DNA of 64,000 bases from Phyllobacterium chamaecytisi (GCF_020164455.1 NZ_JAIQWW010000001.1:620001-684000), one strand, 5' to 3'. Positions 38,640 to 50,713 are shown, numbered from the stretch's first letter. Notes: generated by a model not told the origin, from the letters alone. A program made the numbers and translations.

Positions 38640-40631
38640 ATGCTGTATCTGGCGATTGTCTTCCTTCCGCTACTTGGCTTTTTGATTGCTGGCCTTTTCG
38701 GCTCATCGATCGGTGCGAAGGCGAGCGAATATGTTACGACCGGCTTGTTGATCGTATGCGCGGTCCTGTCCTGGATTGCGTTTGCGACCGTCGCACTTGG
38801 TCATGGCGAGGCGTTCAAGATTCCAGTTGCACACTGGGTCGAGTCGGGTTCGTTAAGCTTCGACTGGGCGCTCCGCATCGATACGCTGACCGTGGTAATG
38901 CTGGTTGTCGTCAACACTGTCTCGGCGCTGGTCCATACATATTCGATCGGCTACATGCACCATGATCCGGATCGGCCACGCTTCTTCGCCTATCTTTCAC
39001 TCTTCACCTTCGCCATGTTGATGCTGGTGACCGGCGATAATCTGGTCCAGATGTTCTTCGGTTGGGAAGGTGTCGGCCTTGCTTCCTATCTTTTGATCGG
39101 CTTCTGGTTCAAGAAACCTTCGGCAAATGCAGCGGCCATCAAAGCCTTCGTTGTCAACCGCATCGGCGATTTTGGCTTCCTGCTCGGCATATTCTCGCTG
39201 TTTGTGCTTTTCGATACGGTTCAGTTCGACACGCTTTTTGCTTCCGCTGCGCAGTATCTTCCGGCAGAGGGTGCCGCTGAGAGTGGTCAGACTGTCCTGA
39301 ACTTCCTTGGCTATACCCTCGACAAACAGGGTGCGATCACTATTGCCTGCCTGCTGCTCTTTATGGGTGCGATGGGTAAGTCTGCACAGTTCCTCCTGCA
39401 CACCTGGTTGCCGGACGCCATGGAAGGCCCGACACCGGTCTCTGCGCTCATCCATGCAGCAACCATGGTCACGGCCGGCGTATTCATGGTTGCCCGCCTG
39501 TCGCCAATCTTTGAATTGTCGCATACTGCGTTGATTTTTGTGACATTCATCGGCGCAACCACAGCGTTCTTTGCCGCAACTGTTGGCCTCGTGCAGAACG
39601 ATATCAAGCGCGTGATCGCTTACTCGACCTGTTCGCAGCTCGGGTACATGTTCGTTGCCTTGGGTCTCGGTGCTTACGGTGCCGGCATCTTCCACCTGTT
39701 CACACACGCTTTCTTCAAGGCGCTGCTGTTCCTTGGTGCAGGTTCCGTTATTCACGCCGTTTCCGATGAGCAGGACATGCGCCATATGGGCGGTCTTCGC
39801 ACGTTGATCCCCAAAACCTACTGGATGATGATCGTCGGGACTGTTGCCCTGACAGGATTGGGTATTCCAGGGACACTTATCGGTACGGCAGGGTTCTTCT
39901 CGAAGGACATGATTATCGAATCCGCGTTCGCGTCGCACAGCCCTATGGCCAGTTACGCCTTTATCCTTCTTGTCGTCGCGGCGATCTTCACCAGCTTCTA
40001 TTCATGGCGTCTGATTTTCATGACTTTCCACGGCAAGCCACGCGCCAGCCACGACGTGATGCATCATGTGCATGAGTCACCCTATGTCATGCTGGTTCCG
40101 CTGTTCATTCTGGCGGCGGGCGCGCTGTTCGCCGGTGTTATATTCCGTGAGTATTTCTTCGGTCATGAATATGCCGAATTCTGGAAGGGTGCGATCTTCA
40201 CGGGGCCGGAAAACGAAATCCTCGAAGAGCATCATCACGTGCCATTCCTGGTGGCGATGTCGCCCTTCCTTGCAATGGCGGTAGGGTTCATCGTTGCCTG
40301 GTACTTCTATATTCGCTCACCCGAGACACCGAGACGGCTCGCCGCACAGCATCCCGGCCTTTACCAGTTCCTGCTCAACAAGTGGTATTTTGATGAGCTC
40401 TACGACTTCCTGTTCGTGCGTCCGACAAAGGCACTTGGCCGATTCCTGTGGAAGCAGGGCGATGGCTGGCTGATCGACGGGCATGGTCCGGACGGAATTT
40501 CCGCACGTGTGGTTGACGTCACCAACCGGGTGGTTCGCCTGCAATCCGGTTACCTTTATCATTATGCGTTCGCGATGCTCATCGGGGTCGCCGCACTCGT
40601 CACGTGGATGATGCTCGGGAGCAATTTCTGA
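38640..40631 (+). CDS. nuoL: NADH-quinone oxidoreductase subunit L
   Basis: 663 residues, antiporter-like subunit. [20 protein letters not shown] (helix 5 Glu), [37 protein letters not shown] and the long C-terminal lateral helix region are all present. Distal proton pump. Stop overlaps the nuoM ATG by one base. Confidence 0.98.
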   Translation: MLYLAIVFLPLLGFLIAGLFGSSIGAKASEYVTTGLLIVCAVLSWIAFATVALGHGEAFKIPVAHWVESGSLSFDWALRIDTLTVVMLVVVNTVSALVHTYSIGYMHHDPDRPRFFAYLSLFTFAMLMLVTGDNLVQMFFGWEGVGLASYLLIGFWFKKPSANAAAIKAFVVNRIGDFGFLLGIFSLFVLFDTVQFDTLFASAAQYLPAEGAAESGQTVLNFLGYTLDKQGAITIACLLLFMGAMGKSAQFLLHTWLPDAMEGPTPVSALIHAATMVTAGVFMVARLSPIFELSHTALIFVTFIGATTAFFAATVGLVQNDIKRVIAYSTCSQLGYMFVALGLGAYGAGIFHLFTHAFFKALLFLGAGSVIHAVSDEQDMRHMGGLRTLIPKTYWMMIVGTVALTGLGIPGTLIGTAGFFSKDMIIESAFASHSPMASYAFILLVVAAIFTSFYSWRLIFMTFHGKPRASHDVMHHVHESPYVMLVPLFILAAGALFAGVIFREYFFGHEYAEFWKGAIFTGPENEILEEHHHVPFLVAMSPFLAMAVGFIVAWYFYIRSPETPRRLAAQHPGLYQFLLNKWYFDELYDFLFVRPTKALGRFLWKQGDGWLIDGHGPDGISARVVDVTNRVVRLQSGYLYHYAFAMLIGVAALVTWMMLGSNF

Positions 40632-42136
40632 TGACCGACTGGCCAATTCTCTCGACTGTTACCTTCCTGCCATTGGTCGGTGCCTTACTTGTCCTGATGA
40701 TCCGGGACGATAGCGATGCTGCACGCCGCAACATACGCAATGTGACCCTGTGGACGACGATCATTACGTTCCTGCTCTCATTGCCGATCTGGTACTATTT
40801 CGACAATGGCCAAGCCGGCTTTCAGTTTGTCGAGAAGGCTGCTTGGCTCGACTCCGGAATTTCCTATCATATGGGCGTCGACGGCATTTCAATGCTGTTC
40901 GTCATCCTCACCACATTCCTGATGCCGCTATGCATTCTGGCTAGCTGGGAAGCGATCCAGACACGCGTCAAGGAGTATATGATCGCGTTTCTGGTTCTCG
41001 AAACGCTGATGATTGGCGTGTTCTGTGCGCTCGATATCGTGCTGTTCTACGTGTTTTTCGAAGCTGTTCTCGTGCCGATGTTCATCATTATCGGTGTCTG
41101 GGGTGGTAAGAGGCGCGTCTATGCCAGCTTCAAATTCTTCCTTTATACCTTGCTCGGCTCGGTGCTGATGCTGCTTGCTATCATGGCGATGTACTGGCAG
41201 GCCGGTACGACAGATATTCCGACCTTGCTTGCCTACAAGTTTCCCGCGTCGATGCAGACCTGGTTATGGTTCGCCTTCTTCGCCTCATTTGCTGTGAAGA
41301 TGCCAATGTGGCCGGTGCACACTTGGTTGCCGGATGCCCACGTTGAAGCGCCGACGGCGGCGTCCGCCATTCTGGCCGGCATCCTGTTGAAGCTTGGTGG
41401 ATACGGTTTCATACGTTTCTCCCTTCCCATGTTCCCGAATGCTTCGGCCGATTTTGCACCGCTGATCTATACGCTCTCCGTGGTCGCCATCATTTACACA
41501 TCGCTCGTTGCGCTGGCGCAGCAAGATATAAAGAAGCTGATTGCCTATTCATCCGTTGCCCACATGGGCTACGTTACGATGGGCATCTTCGCAGCCAACG
41601 AGCAGGGCATTCAGGGCGCAATATTCCAGATGCTCTCACACGGCCTGGTATCCAGCGCGCTGTTTCTCTGTGTAGGTATTGTCTACGACAGAACCCATAC
41701 GCGCGAGATCGCGGCCTATGGCGGCCTTGTAAACAACATGCCGAAATATGCAGTCGTGTTTATGATCTTCACCATGGCCAACGTTGGTCTTCCTGGCACT
41801 TCGGGATTTATCGGTGAATTTTTGACACTGCTTGGCGTTTTCCGTGTGAACACCTGGGTTGCCCTGTTTGCAACGAGTGGCGTCATCTTCTCGGCCGCCT
41901 ACGCGCTTTGGCTCTATCGGCGCGTCATATTCGGAGCATTGGACAAGGAAAGCCTGAAGTCGCTCCTGGATATGTCGCTGCGTGAAAAGGCAGTTATTTA
42001 CCCGTTGGTAGTTCTCACCATTTTCTACGGTGTATATCCGATGCCTATCTTCGATGCGACGGCCAGTTCCGTACACGCACTGATCAATCAGTATAACAAC
42101 GCGCTGTCCTCAGCCGCCACACTGGCGTTGAAATAG
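40631..42136 (+). CDS. nuoM: NADH-quinone oxidoreductase subunit M
   Basis: 501 residues from ATG 40631; the longer frame opens inside nuo[41 protein letters not shown] and [20 protein letters not shown] are the antiporter-family motifs with the key Glu and Lys residues. Proton-pumping subunit. Confidence 0.98.
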   Translation: MTDWPILSTVTFLPLVGALLVLMIRDDSDAARRNIRNVTLWTTIITFLLSLPIWYYFDNGQAGFQFVEKAAWLDSGISYHMGVDGISMLFVILTTFLMPLCILASWEAIQTRVKEYMIAFLVLETLMIGVFCALDIVLFYVFFEAVLVPMFIIIGVWGGKRRVYASFKFFLYTLLGSVLMLLAIMAMYWQAGTTDIPTLLAYKFPASMQTWLWFAFFASFAVKMPMWPVHTWLPDAHVEAPTAASAILAGILLKLGGYGFIRFSLPMFPNASADFAPLIYTLSVVAIIYTSLVALAQQDIKKLIAYSSVAHMGYVTMGIFAANEQGIQGAIFQMLSHGLVSSALFLCVGIVYDRTHTREIAAYGGLVNNMPKYAVVFMIFTMANVGLPGTSGFIGEFLTLLGVFRVNTWVALFATSGVIFSAAYALWLYRRVIFGALDKESLKSLLDMSLREKAVIYPLVVLTIFYGVYPMPIFDATASSVHALINQYNNALSSAATLALK

Positions 42137-42155
42137 CAGGAAGAGGCCAAGGCCG

Positions 42156-43592
42156 ATGCAGACCGACATGATTGCCAATCTGACGCTTATGGCTCCTGAG
42201 CTCCTGATAACGGTGGGCGCACTGGCGCTACTGATGATCGGGGCGTTCTCTGGGGAGCGGGCCTATTCGCTTGTCAACAGTCTTACGGTAGCCATCTTGC
42301 TCGTGGCGCTAGCGCTTGTCGTTCTGTTCCCGCAGGACGGTCACGTCTTCGGGCGCGCTTTCGTCAGCGATCCATTTTCTCGCTTCATGAAGGTCTTGAC
42401 CCTGGTCGGATCTATAGTGACGCTTGTCATGTCGGTCGGTTTTGCCAAATCAGAGAAGTTCGACAAGTTCGAGTTCCCGATCCTGGCCCTTCTGGCGACG
42501 CTCGGCATGCTGCTGATGATTTCGGCCAATGACACGCTATCGCTCTATCTCGGTCTGGAACTACAGTCGCTTGCACTTTATGTCGTCGCTGCCATCAACC
42601 GTGACAGCGCGCGCTCGACGGAAGCTGGCCTCAAATATTTCGTTCTCGGTGCGCTCTCTTCGGGCATGCTGCTATACGGCATTTCTCTGGTTTACGGCTT
42701 TACAGGCCACACCGGTTTTGAAGCCATTGCACAGGCACTAAGCAGCTCAGAGCGGCAGCTTGGCGTTGTGTTTGGCCTCGTATTCATCTTTGCGGGTCTT
42801 GCCTTCAAGATTTCGGCGGTACCGTTCCACATGTGGACACCGGACGTTTATGAGGGGGCGCCTACGCCGGTCACCGCCTTCTTTGCGACTGCACCTAAAA
42901 TGGCCGCCATGGCTTTGTTTACACGTGTTGCCGTTGAGACCTTCCAGCCTATCACCCATGATTGGCAGCAGATCATCGTGTTTATTGCTATCGCATCTAT
43001 GGTTCTTGGTGCATTCGCTGCTATTGGCCAGCGCAATATCAAGCGTCTTATGGCCTATTCATCGATCAGCCACATGGGCTATGCGCTTGTCGGGCTCTCC
43101 GCCGGTACACTGGTGGGTGTCCGCGGTGTTGCGATCTATATGCTGATCTATCTGGTCACTACACTTGGCACGTTCGCCTTTATTCTTGCCATGCGTCGCA
43201 AGGAAGGCAATGTCGAGTTGATCGGCGATCTTGCCGGCTTGTCACGGACGAACCCGATCATGGCGACCATCCTTACGATCCTGATGTTCTCGTTGGCCGG
43301 TATTCCCCCGCTCGCTGGGTTCTGGGGCAAATGGTATACCTTCCTTGCAGCCATGCAGGCCAACCTTTATGCGCTGGCTATTATCGGTATCGTGGCATCG
43401 GTCGTCGGTGCGTTTTACTATCTGCGCATCATCAAGATCATGTGGTTCGACGAGCCAGTCGGCGCTTTCGTTCCCATGGCGGGCGAGTTGCGCCTCGTTC
43501 TTGGTGTATCCGGCCTGCTGGTGCTATTCTACGTCCTGGTCGGCGGACCGGTCAGCACGTTTGCCAACGCCGCCGCCAAGACGTTTTTCTAG
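42156..43592 (+). CDS. nuoN: NADH-quinone oxidoreductase subunit N
   Basis: 478 residues. [40 protein letters not shown] and [20 protein letters not shown] are conserved antiporter segments. Last complex I subunit of the operon; birA starts 7 bases after its stop. Confidence 0.98.
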   Translation: MQTDMIANLTLMAPELLITVGALALLMIGAFSGERAYSLVNSLTVAILLVALALVVLFPQDGHVFGRAFVSDPFSRFMKVLTLVGSIVTLVMSVGFAKSEKFDKFEFPILALLATLGMLLMISANDTLSLYLGLELQSLALYVVAAINRDSARSTEAGLKYFVLGALSSGMLLYGISLVYGFTGHTGFEAIAQALSSSERQLGVVFGLVFIFAGLAFKISAVPFHMWTPDVYEGAPTPVTAFFATAPKMAAMALFTRVAVETFQPITHDWQQIIVFIAIASMVLGAFAAIGQRNIKRLMAYSSISHMGYALVGLSAGTLVGVRGVAIYMLIYLVTTLGTFAFILAMRRKEGNVELIGDLAGLSRTNPIMATILTILMFSLAGIPPLAGFWGKWYTFLAAMQANLYALAIIGIVASVVGAFYYLRIIKIMWFDEPVGAFVPMAGELRLVLGVSGLLVLFYVLVGGPVSTFANAAAKTFF

Positions 43593-43599
43593 GAGCCCG

Positions 43600-44442
43600 A
43601 TGGGATTCTCACTTTCGCCTCTGGCAGAGCAAGACGGCTTTCGGCTGGAGGCATTCGATACGATCGGCTCAACCAACGCCGTGGCATTGGAACGTGCGCA
43701 GGCAGGCGATCCCGGAAAACTTTGGATCGTCTCCAAACAGCAGGAGAGCGGTCGCGGACGGCGAGGACGTGCCTGGGCGACCTCACATGGCAATCTTGCC
43801 GCGTCACTTTTGCTGACGGGCAACTTCGAGCTGAAGACCGCGGCTACATTGGGCTTCGTTGCCGGGCTCTCACTTGCTGATGCGTTGGACGCTGTCTGTC
43901 CTGTATCAGCAACATTCAAAGTCGGCATCGATGGAGCGGGACATACCGGACGCGGTAAATCGGCTTTACGGGTTGAGCTGAAATGGCCGAACGATCTTTT
44001 GGCAGACGGTGCAAAGCTTGCGGGCATTCTTTTGGAATCGACACAACTGCCAGATAGTCGCTTGGCGATCGTTGTTGGTATCGGGGTCAATGTAGTCGTC
44101 TACCCCGACGATGTTCCTTACCCAGCCACTTCGTTGGTGAAGCTCGGCGCAAATTGCGATGCAGAAACGCTTTTTCTAGCCTTGTCAGATGCATGGGAAG
44201 AAAACAGCAGACTCTGGAGCGAAGGCCGTGGACTAGCCGAGATTCGCAAGCGCTGGCTTGCACGGGCGGCAGGCGTGGGCAGCGAAGTCGCCGTCCGAGT
44301 CGACGGAGCGGTGCTGCGTGGTATATTCGAGACTATTGATGAAGATTGCCGCTTTGTTATTCGCGACAATGAGGGCGAACGGATAAAGATTGCCGCTGGC
44401 GATGTTCATTTTGGTGCAGTGGCATCGGCAAGCGCTGAGTAG
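43600..44442 (+). CDS. birA: Biotin--[acetyl-CoA-carboxylase] ligase
   Basis: 280 residues from ATG 43600, with AGGAG overlapping the nuoN stop. Monofunctional BirA without a DNA-binding domain. GSTNAVALE, the adenylate loop ESGRGRRGRAW, catalytic KWPNDLL (Lys128) and LAGILLE are present, then VVGIGVNV. A short insert (GIDGAGHTGRGKSA) precedes the lysine motif. Attaches biotin to carboxylases. Its place after nuoN is conserved in rhizobia. Confidence 0.95.
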   Translation: MGFSLSPLAEQDGFRLEAFDTIGSTNAVALERAQAGDPGKLWIVSKQQESGRGRRGRAWATSHGNLAASLLLTGNFELKTAATLGFVAGLSLADALDAVCPVSATFKVGIDGAGHTGRGKSALRVELKWPNDLLADGAKLAGILLESTQLPDSRLAIVVGIGVNVVVYPDDVPYPATSLVKLGANCDAETLFLALSDAWEENSRLWSEGRGLAEIRKRWLARAAGVGSEVAVRVDGAVLRGIFETIDEDCRFVIRDNEGERIKIAAGDVHFGAVASASAE

Positions 44443-44462
44443 ATTTTAGTTTAGGAGTATAA

Positions 44463-46136
44463 ATGGCCAATTCCGATCAAGCAGAACTTGTTTTCCTGCC
44501 CCTAGGTGGTGTCGGCGAGATCGGGATGAACCTGGCAATGTACGGCTATGGTCCTGCGCATAAACGCGAATGGGTTGTAGTCGATATGGGCGTGAGCTTT
44601 GCCGGCCCCGACCTTCCAGGCGCTGATCTGGTGTTGCCGGATATTCGTTTCCTGCAAGCGGAACGCCACAATCTCAAGGGCATTGTCATTACGCATGCCC
44701 ACGAGGATCATTACGGTGCGTTGCTTGACCTTTGGCCCTTACTGAACGTTCCCGTTTATGCGACGCCCTTCGCGGCAGGTCTGCTTGCTGCCAAGCGCCA
44801 GTCGGAACCTGGTGCACCGAATATTCCTGTAACGATCTACCGGGCGGGTGAAGCTTTTAACGTGGGTCCATTCGAGTTCGAAGCGATTGCCGTGACGCAC
44901 TCGATTCCCGAGCCCGTTTCGCTGGCGATCAAGACACCGCTGGGTACGGTCATTCATACTGGCGACTGGAAGATGGATCCGGAACCTTCGCTCGGACCGC
45001 TCATCAATGGAGCGCGGTTTCGCGCACTCGGCGACGAGGGCGTGCTCGCGATGATGTGCGATTCTACCAATGCCTTGCGCGATGGTGAGTCCCCATCCGA
45101 GCGCGAGGTAGGCGAAAGCTTGCGTGAGATCATAGAAAATGCCCGCGGCCGGGTTGCGATAACAACGTTCTCATCGAATGTCGGGCGCATTCGCTCGATA
45201 GCTTTAGCGGCGCGCGATGCCGGCAGGCAAACGCTGGTTCTTGGCCGATCGATGAAGCGCATGATCGATGTGGCGAGCGAGCTTGGCTATCTCGATGGCG
45301 TTCCCGAATTCCTGTCCGAGGACGACTACGGCTATATACCGCGCGAAAACATGGTGATCGTCTTGACTGGCAGCCAAGGCGAGCCGCGCGCGGCGCTTGC
45401 CAAGCTCGCGCGCGACGAAATGCGCAACGTTGCATTATCGGCAGGCGATACGGTGATCTATTCTTCGCGCCCGATTCCCGGTAACGAAAAACCGATTATC
45501 GATACGAAGAATCTGTTGATCGAGCAGGGCATCCACATCATTTCCGACGGCGATCAATTGGTTCACGTCTCCGGTCATCCGCGCCGCAATGAATTGAAGC
45601 GCATGTACGAGTGGGTGCGTCCACGCATCCTCGTACCTGTGCATGGCGAGGCCGCACATCTGGTCGGACAGGGTTCGCTGGCGGCGATGGCGGGAATTCC
45701 GGAAGTGCCTCAGGTGCGCAATGGCGACGTTTTGCGTCTTGCGCCGGGTAAGGCGGAAATCATTGATCAAGCTCCGATTGGCCGGTGGTACAAGGACGGC
45801 AAGCTCATCGGTGATGAGGAAGAGGTCGGCATCGTCGATCGCCGCAAGCTTTCCTATGTCGGACATGTTGCGGTTTCGATGCTGCTTGACGAGAAATTCA
45901 ACATCATGGAGGACCCTGAGATCGTTCCGATCGGGCTTCCGGAAAATGACGCCGAAGGTGAGCTGCTCGAGGATCTGCTGTACGATGCGGCGGTGAGTGC
46001 GGTGCAAAGTATTCCGCGTGAAAAACGCAAGGATATTGCCATGGTGCGCGAAGCAGTGCGCCGGGCAGTTCGCGCCGCGGCCAATGAGGTCTGGGGTAAA
46101 AAGCCGGTGGTTACGGTTTTCGTGACCCGCCCATAA
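44463..46136 (+). CDS. rnj: Ribonuclease J
   Basis: 557 residues. Metallo-beta-lactamase core with His78, His80, Asp82 and His83 in THAHEDHYG, VIHTGDWKMDPEP, then the beta-CASP domain (RGRVAITTFSSNVGR) and VSGHPRRNELKRMYEWVRP. The C-terminal domain ends KPVVTVFVTRP. Endo/5'-exonuclease that matures rRNA and degrades mRNA in alphaproteobacteria. Confidence 0.95.
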   Translation: MANSDQAELVFLPLGGVGEIGMNLAMYGYGPAHKREWVVVDMGVSFAGPDLPGADLVLPDIRFLQAERHNLKGIVITHAHEDHYGALLDLWPLLNVPVYATPFAAGLLAAKRQSEPGAPNIPVTIYRAGEAFNVGPFEFEAIAVTHSIPEPVSLAIKTPLGTVIHTGDWKMDPEPSLGPLINGARFRALGDEGVLAMMCDSTNALRDGESPSEREVGESLREIIENARGRVAITTFSSNVGRIRSIALAARDAGRQTLVLGRSMKRMIDVASELGYLDGVPEFLSEDDYGYIPRENMVIVLTGSQGEPRAALAKLARDEMRNVALSAGDTVIYSSRPIPGNEKPIIDTKNLLIEQGIHIISDGDQLVHVSGHPRRNELKRMYEWVRPRILVPVHGEAAHLVGQGSLAAMAGIPEVPQVRNGDVLRLAPGKAEIIDQAPIGRWYKDGKLIGDEEEVGIVDRRKLSYVGHVAVSMLLDEKFNIMEDPEIVPIGLPENDAEGELLEDLLYDAAVSAVQSIPREKRKDIAMVREAVRRAVRAAANEVWGKKPVVTVFVTRP

Positions 46137-46146
46137 GGAAACGCCC

Positions 46147-46551
46147 ATGCTGGGACGTCTCAATCATGTCGCGATCGTCGTGCCTGACCTGGAGGTAGCG
46201 TCCGTGATTTATCGCGATACGCTTGGGGCAAAACTGACACAGCCGCAAGCTTTGCCGGAACATGGCGTCACCGTCGTCTTCATCGATGTTGGCAATACCA
46301 AGATTGAATTGCTGGAACCGTTGGGCGCGGACTCGCCCATTGCCGCATTTCTGGCCAAAAACCCGTCAGGCGGTATGCACCATGTCTGCTACGAAGTGCC
46401 CGATATCCACGCGGCGCGCGATCGGTTAAAAAAGCAGGGTGCGCGCATCCTTGGTGATGGCGAACCGAAGATCGGCGCGCACGGCAAGCCCGTTGTTTTT
46501 CTTCACCCGAAGGATTTTAGCGGAACGCTGATTGAACTGGAGCAAGAATAA
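46147..46551 (+). CDS. mce: Methylmalonyl-CoA epimerase
   Basis: 134 residues, VOC fold. LNHVAIVVPDLEVA with metal His, GGMHHVCYEVPDI, PKDFSGTLIELEQE with the closing Glu. Interconverts (R)- and (S)-methylmalonyl-CoA in propionate metabolism. Ten bases after rnj and two before the DUF1467 gene. Confidence 0.93.
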   Translation: MLGRLNHVAIVVPDLEVASVIYRDTLGAKLTQPQALPEHGVTVVFIDVGNTKIELLEPLGADSPIAAFLAKNPSGGMHHVCYEVPDIHAARDRLKKQGARILGDGEPKIGAHGKPVVFLHPKDFSGTLIELEQE

Positions 46552-46553
46552 GA

Positions 46554-46823
46554 ATGCCAATCGCGACAGCAATGGCGGTGTATTTCATATTTTGGTGGCT
46601 CACTCTTTTCACAATGCTGCCAATTGGCCTTCGCACGCAGGCCGACGAAGACGATGTGACGCTGGGAACAACACCGAGCGCACCGCACAAGCACCGGATG
46701 GGCCGGGTTTTCCTGCTGACGACGATTGTGGCCACAATCATATTTGCCATCTTCTATGTCGTGAATGAGGTGCTGGGCTACGGAGTAAACGATCTGCCGG
46801 TTTTTTTCCCGCAACTGGACTGA
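46554..46823 (+). CDS. DUF1467 membrane protein
   Basis: 89 residues with two transmembrane helices (FIFWWLTLFTMLPIGLR and VFLLTTIVATIIFAIFYVV) and the conserved TMLPIGLRTQADEDDV loop of DUF1467. Role unknown. It completes the birA-rnj-mce gene string. Confidence 0.92.
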   Translation: MPIATAMAVYFIFWWLTLFTMLPIGLRTQADEDDVTLGTTPSAPHKHRMGRVFLLTTIVATIIFAIFYVVNEVLGYGVNDLPVFFPQLD

Positions 46824-47026
46824 ATTTCGCCAGTTAGAATTACTCGCCACGAAAAAAATCAAATTAGCTTGCTAATGGAATTGGATGCGGCGCGCGCCAG
46901 TAATCTCTCACATCGTTCCTACCGCAATTTTATTTACAATGAAGTGTTGGAAGCTGAAGCACCAAGAGGCAAGTTATATGTTACTTCAAGAAAATACAGC
47001 AACGTATTGATTCGACAAATTCAGAC

Positions 47027-47178
47027 AAAAAAAATGCAAGGCTTTCACCTTGCATTTTAAAGATCGCGTCTGACCAAATCCACTTGCGTGGCGGCTGCGG
47101 AAAACCGCGCCTAGGTCACATCCTCCCAAGACTTTGACCGCGTAGGAAAGCAGAAATATTCTTACTTTCTCCTTATGA
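47027..47178 (-). ncRNA. Small RNA, probable alpha-r9 (Smr9C) family
   Basis: About 150 bases on the minus strand. It is bounded by a consensus promoter (47185-47213) and a strong terminator (47027-47058: AAAATGCAAGG-TGAAAG-CCTTGCATTTT plus T-run). The interior has no convincing open frame and several possible stems (GGCGCGG/CCGCAGCC region). In Sinorhizobium the alpha-r9 RNA of about this size lies, as I recall, next to proS, and the neighbours here match. Orientation is chosen from the T-run. Target unknown. Confidence 0.65.
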
Positions 47179-47184
47179 TTAAAA

Positions 47185-47213
47185 AAATAGCGGACTGCCT
47201 GCGAAATGTCACG
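47185..47213 (-). promoter_or_regulatory. Promoter of the small RNA
   Basis: Minus-strand CGTGAC (47208-47213), 17 bases, then CTATTT (47185-47190). Close to the alphaproteobacterial vegetative consensus CTTGAC-N17-CTATAT. Transcription would start near 47178. Confidence 0.6.
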
Positions 47214-47404
47214 AAAAATATTCGTTCTTGTCATTTTTTGCTTACAAATCCAGCAAGGCAGTGAATCTCTTATAAATCCCCACCCGTTTCATTTGGCATT
47301 ACGGGTTCCCAATCCACCGGGAAGCCGGTAAAGAAACATCACTTTGCACTTGGTTTTGCCTGATTCTTAAAGCACTCAGGCGATGTTCAATTTGGTGATT
47401 CTCC

Positions 47405-48745
47405 ATGCGGCTTTCCCGTTACCTTTTACCCATCCTGAAAGAAAACCCCAAGGAGGCGGAAATCGTCTCCCACCGCCTGATGTTGCGGGCAGGTCTTATA
47501 CGCCAGGAATCGGCGGGCATCTATGCCTGGTTGCCGGCCGGTCTGCGGATTCTGAACAAGGTAAGCGCCATCATTCGCGAGGAGCAGAATCGTTCCGGTG
47601 CAATCGAACTCCTCATGCCGACAATCCAGTCCGCTGATCTTTGGCGCGAAAGCGGACGGTATGACGCCTATGGCGACGAGATGTTGCGCATCAAGGATCG
47701 TGGTGATCGCGACATGCTCTTTGGTCCGACGAATGAGGAAATGATCACCGAGATTTTCCGCGCCTATGTCAGATCCTACAAAGACTTACCGCTCAATCTT
47801 TATCATATCCAGTGGAAGTTTCGCGATGAGCGCCGCCCGCGTTTCGGGGTCATGCGCTCGCGCGAATTCCTGATGAAGGATGCCTATTCCTTCGATCTGG
47901 ATTTTGAGGGCGCGAAAGCGGCATACAATCGCATGTTCGTTGCCTATCTGCGCACGTTTTCGCGACTGGGTATCAAAGTCATTCCCATGCGGGCCGATAC
48001 GGGTCCGATCGGAGGCGATCTCAGCCATGAATTCATCATTCTCGCCGATACAGGCGAGAGCCAGGTTTTCTGTGATCGTGCCTATCTCGATCTGCCCGTG
48101 CCCGGTCCCGATACCGACTTTAGTGATGATGCGCAGATTGCCGATATCGTTAAGCGCTGGACCACGCCTTATGCTGCCACCGACGAAATGCATGACGAGG
48201 CGGCGTGGGAAAAGGTCGATGCTTCGGAGCAACTCGCTGCTCGCGGTATCGAAGTGGGCCACATTTTCCACTTTGGAACGAAATATTCCGAACCAATGGG
48301 CGCCAAGGTAACCGGACCAGACGGCAAGGACTACCCGGTTTCAATGGGCTCCTACGGTATTGGGCCGTCGCGTGTAGTCGCTGCAATCATCGAAGCGTCG
48401 CATGACGAGGACGGCATTATCTGGCCGAAAGCCGTTGCGCCCTTCGGTGTGGGTATTGTGAATATGAAACCCGGCGACGCAGCCTGCGACGCCGTTGCGG
48501 CTAAATTGTACGATGCGTTGACAAATGCTGGCCTTGAACCTCTGCTCGACGATACGGATGACCGCCCAGGGGCGAAATTCGCTACCATGGATCTGATTGG
48601 GCTGCCCACACACGTGATAGTCGGCCCGCGCGGCGTTGCTGCCGGTGAGGTAGAGATCAAGGACCGAGCGACCGGCGAGCGCGAGACCTTGAGTATCGAA
48701 GCTGCGCTTAACAAGCTCGCGGGCGTTCAGGCAGGAATTTTATGA
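47405..48745 (+). CDS. proS: Prolyl-tRNA synthetase, short alphaproteobacterial form
   Basis: 446 residues, class II synthetase lacking the large INS editing domain, as in rhizobia and mitochondria. Motif 1 [18 protein letters not shown], motif 2 [20 protein letters not shown], motif 3 [16 protein letters not shown], then the anticodon domain. Overlaps lolC by ATGA. The 226 bases between the sRNA start and the gene are its leader. Confidence 0.97.
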   Translation: MRLSRYLLPILKENPKEAEIVSHRLMLRAGLIRQESAGIYAWLPAGLRILNKVSAIIREEQNRSGAIELLMPTIQSADLWRESGRYDAYGDEMLRIKDRGDRDMLFGPTNEEMITEIFRAYVRSYKDLPLNLYHIQWKFRDERRPRFGVMRSREFLMKDAYSFDLDFEGAKAAYNRMFVAYLRTFSRLGIKVIPMRADTGPIGGDLSHEFIILADTGESQVFCDRAYLDLPVPGPDTDFSDDAQIADIVKRWTTPYAATDEMHDEAAWEKVDASEQLAARGIEVGHIFHFGTKYSEPMGAKVTGPDGKDYPVSMGSYGIGPSRVVAAIIEASHDEDGIIWPKAVAPFGVGIVNMKPGDAACDAVAAKLYDALTNAGLEPLLDDTDDRPGAKFATMDLIGLPTHVIVGPRGVAAGEVEIKDRATGERETLSIEAALNKLAGVQAGIL

Positions 48746-50028
48746 GCGAAAAGGCAGTCACCGCGCCGAACGGTTCCAAGCCGTTCTCAGCCTATGAACG
48801 TATGATCGCCTGGCGCTATTTGCGCGCCCGGCGCAAGGAAACGTTCATTTCCGTGATTGCCGGATTCTCTTTTACCGGGATCATGCTTGGCGTTGCAACG
48901 TTGATCATCGTGATGGCAGTGATGAACGGCTTTCGCGCTGAACTCTTGACGCGCATCCTCGGCATCAACGGTCATGTTATCATGCAGCCGATGGATCGGC
49001 CTTTCGACGATTACGATGCGGTCATCAAGCGCGTCGACGCTGTCCCTGGTGTTTCCTTTGCTATTCCAGTCGTCGAGGGCCAGGTGCTGGCCAAGGGTAA
49101 TGTCGGGGCAGGGGCTGGCGCCCTGGTGCGCGGCTTGCGCGAGGAAGACATCGCGAAACTTCAGCTTGTTTCCAAAAATGTGCGCCAAGGTACGTTTCAG
49201 GGATTCAACACGGCTGGCGGCGTCGCTATCGGGACGCGTATGGCTGAAAATATGGGTCTCGGTCTCGGTGATAAACTTACCTTGATATCTCCGGATGGGG
49301 ATGTGACGCCGCTCGGCATGGCTCCGCGTGTCAAATCCTATCCGGTTACGGCCATATTCGAGATTGGCATGTCCGAGTATGACGCATCGATCGTACTTAT
49401 GCCGCTCGATGAATCGCAGCTCTATTTCAACCAGGAAAACAAGGTTCAATCGATCGAGATATTCGCCGATAATCCGGACAATATCGACGCGTTGAAGAAA
49501 CCGATCGAGGATGCGGCACAGCGCTCGATCATGCTTACCGACTGGCGTCAGCGCAACCAGACGTTCTTTTCCGCCCTTCAGGTTGAGCGCAATGTCATGT
49601 TCATGATTCTGACGCTGATCGTTCTCGTCGCGGCTCTCAATATCATCTCCGGACTTATAATGCTGGTGAAGGACAAGGGGCATGACATTGCCATCCTTCG
49701 GACCATGGGGGCGACGCGAAACTCGATCCTGCGCATCTTTCTTATGACTGGTGCTGCGATCGGCGTGACCGGAACGATTGCAGGTGTGGTTCTTGGTGTC
49801 GTCGTATGTCTCAACGTTGAAAGAATCAGAGAATTCTTTTCCTGGATTTCCGGCACCACGCTGTTCAATCCTGAACTCTATTTCTTGAGCACCTTACCCG
49901 CCAAAATGGATTTCAACGAGACCTTCTCGGTCATTCTCATGGCATTGGTCCTGTCATTTCTGGCAACGTTGTTTCCAGCATGGCGCGCAGCCAAGCTCGA
50001 TCCCGTTGAAGCCTTGAGGTACGAATAA
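48742..50028 (+). CDS. lolC: Lipoprotein-releasing ABC transporter permease LolC/LolE
   Basis: 428 residues. Four helices: one near the N-terminus ([20 protein letters not shown]), then a periplasmic domain of ~230 residues, then an FtsX-type three-helix domain (about 290-420). Only one LolC/E permease is encoded here, so it probably acts as a homodimer with LolD to release lipoproteins to LolA. LolD is encoded 1 base downstream. Confidence 0.93.
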   Translation: MSEKAVTAPNGSKPFSAYERMIAWRYLRARRKETFISVIAGFSFTGIMLGVATLIIVMAVMNGFRAELLTRILGINGHVIMQPMDRPFDDYDAVIKRVDAVPGVSFAIPVVEGQVLAKGNVGAGAGALVRGLREEDIAKLQLVSKNVRQGTFQGFNTAGGVAIGTRMAENMGLGLGDKLTLISPDGDVTPLGMAPRVKSYPVTAIFEIGMSEYDASIVLMPLDESQLYFNQENKVQSIEIFADNPDNIDALKKPIEDAAQRSIMLTDWRQRNQTFFSALQVERNVMFMILTLIVLVAALNIISGLIMLVKDKGHDIAILRTMGATRNSILRIFLMTGAAIGVTGTIAGVVLGVVVCLNVERIREFFSWISGTTLFNPELYFLSTLPAKMDFNETFSVILMALVLSFLATLFPAWRAAKLDPVEALRYE

Positions 50029-50029
50029 C

Positions 50030-50713
50030 ATGGTGGCAGGGCCAATTTTGCAGCTGATGAATGTCGGCCGCCGTTATGATGAGATTGGCCGTGAGTTGGT
50101 CATTCTCAACGACGCCAGCTTTTCGCTTGGCAAAGGCGAGATGGTGGCGCTTGTCGCGCCTTCCGGGGCCGGCAAATCGACACTTTTGCATACGGCTGGA
50201 TTGCTGGAGCGGCCAGATAGCGGCGATGTCATTCTCGATGGCAGGTCCTGTGGTTCGCTTTCCGATGAAGAGCGTACGGCCATACGGCGAAACGACATCG
50301 GCTTTGTCTATCAGTTCCATCATCTTCTCCCGGAATTCACGGCATTGGAGAACGTTATGATGCCGCAACTAATTCGCGGTATGAAGCCAGCTGTGGCGTC
50401 CGAGCGCGCCCAGCAGTTGCTCGATTACATGAAGGTTGGCGCACGTGCTTCGCACCGTCCCAGCGAACTCTCCGGCGGTGAGCAACAGCGCGTGGCTATT
50501 GCCCGTGCTGTGGCAAATGCACCGTTGGTGCTTCTCGCTGATGAGCCTACAGGCAATCTCGATCCGGTGACATCTTCCTATGTGTTCGAAGCACTTGAAG
50601 CGCTTGTTAGACAGTCGGGGCTGTCAGCCATGATAGCCACTCACAATTTTGAGCTGGCGCGCCGCATGGACAGGCGTGTGACGCTCAAGGACGGCAAAAT
50701 CACCAACCTCTGA
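50030..50713 (+). CDS. lolD: Lipoprotein-releasing ABC transporter ATPase LolD
   Basis: 227 residues. Walker [22 protein letters not shown]-loop [16 protein letters not shown], signature [14 protein letters not shown], Walker [12 protein letters not shown]. Energises LolC for lipoprotein sorting. Followed by a 131-base gap with a LexA box and then a small membrane gene. Confidence 0.95.
   Translation: MVAGPILQLMNVGRRYDEIGRELVILNDASFSLGKGEMVALVAPSGAGKSTLLHTAGLLERPDSGDVILDGRSCGSLSDEERTAIRRNDIGFVYQFHHLLPEFTALENVMMPQLIRGMKPAVASERAQQLLDYMKVGARASHRPSELSGGEQQRVAIARAVANAPLVLLADEPTGNLDPVTSSYVFEALEALVRQSGLSAMIATHNFELARRMDRRVTLKDGKITNL

Noticed and set aside
46869-47060. 63-codon frame after the DUF1467 gene
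   Set aside because: Runs through the small RNA terminator, has no ribosome site and no recognisable protein.
46986-47234. 82-codon minus-strand frame across the small RNA
   Set aside because: It overlaps the promoter, body and terminator of the small RNA; only the first codons look protein-like and no ribosome site precedes the ATG.
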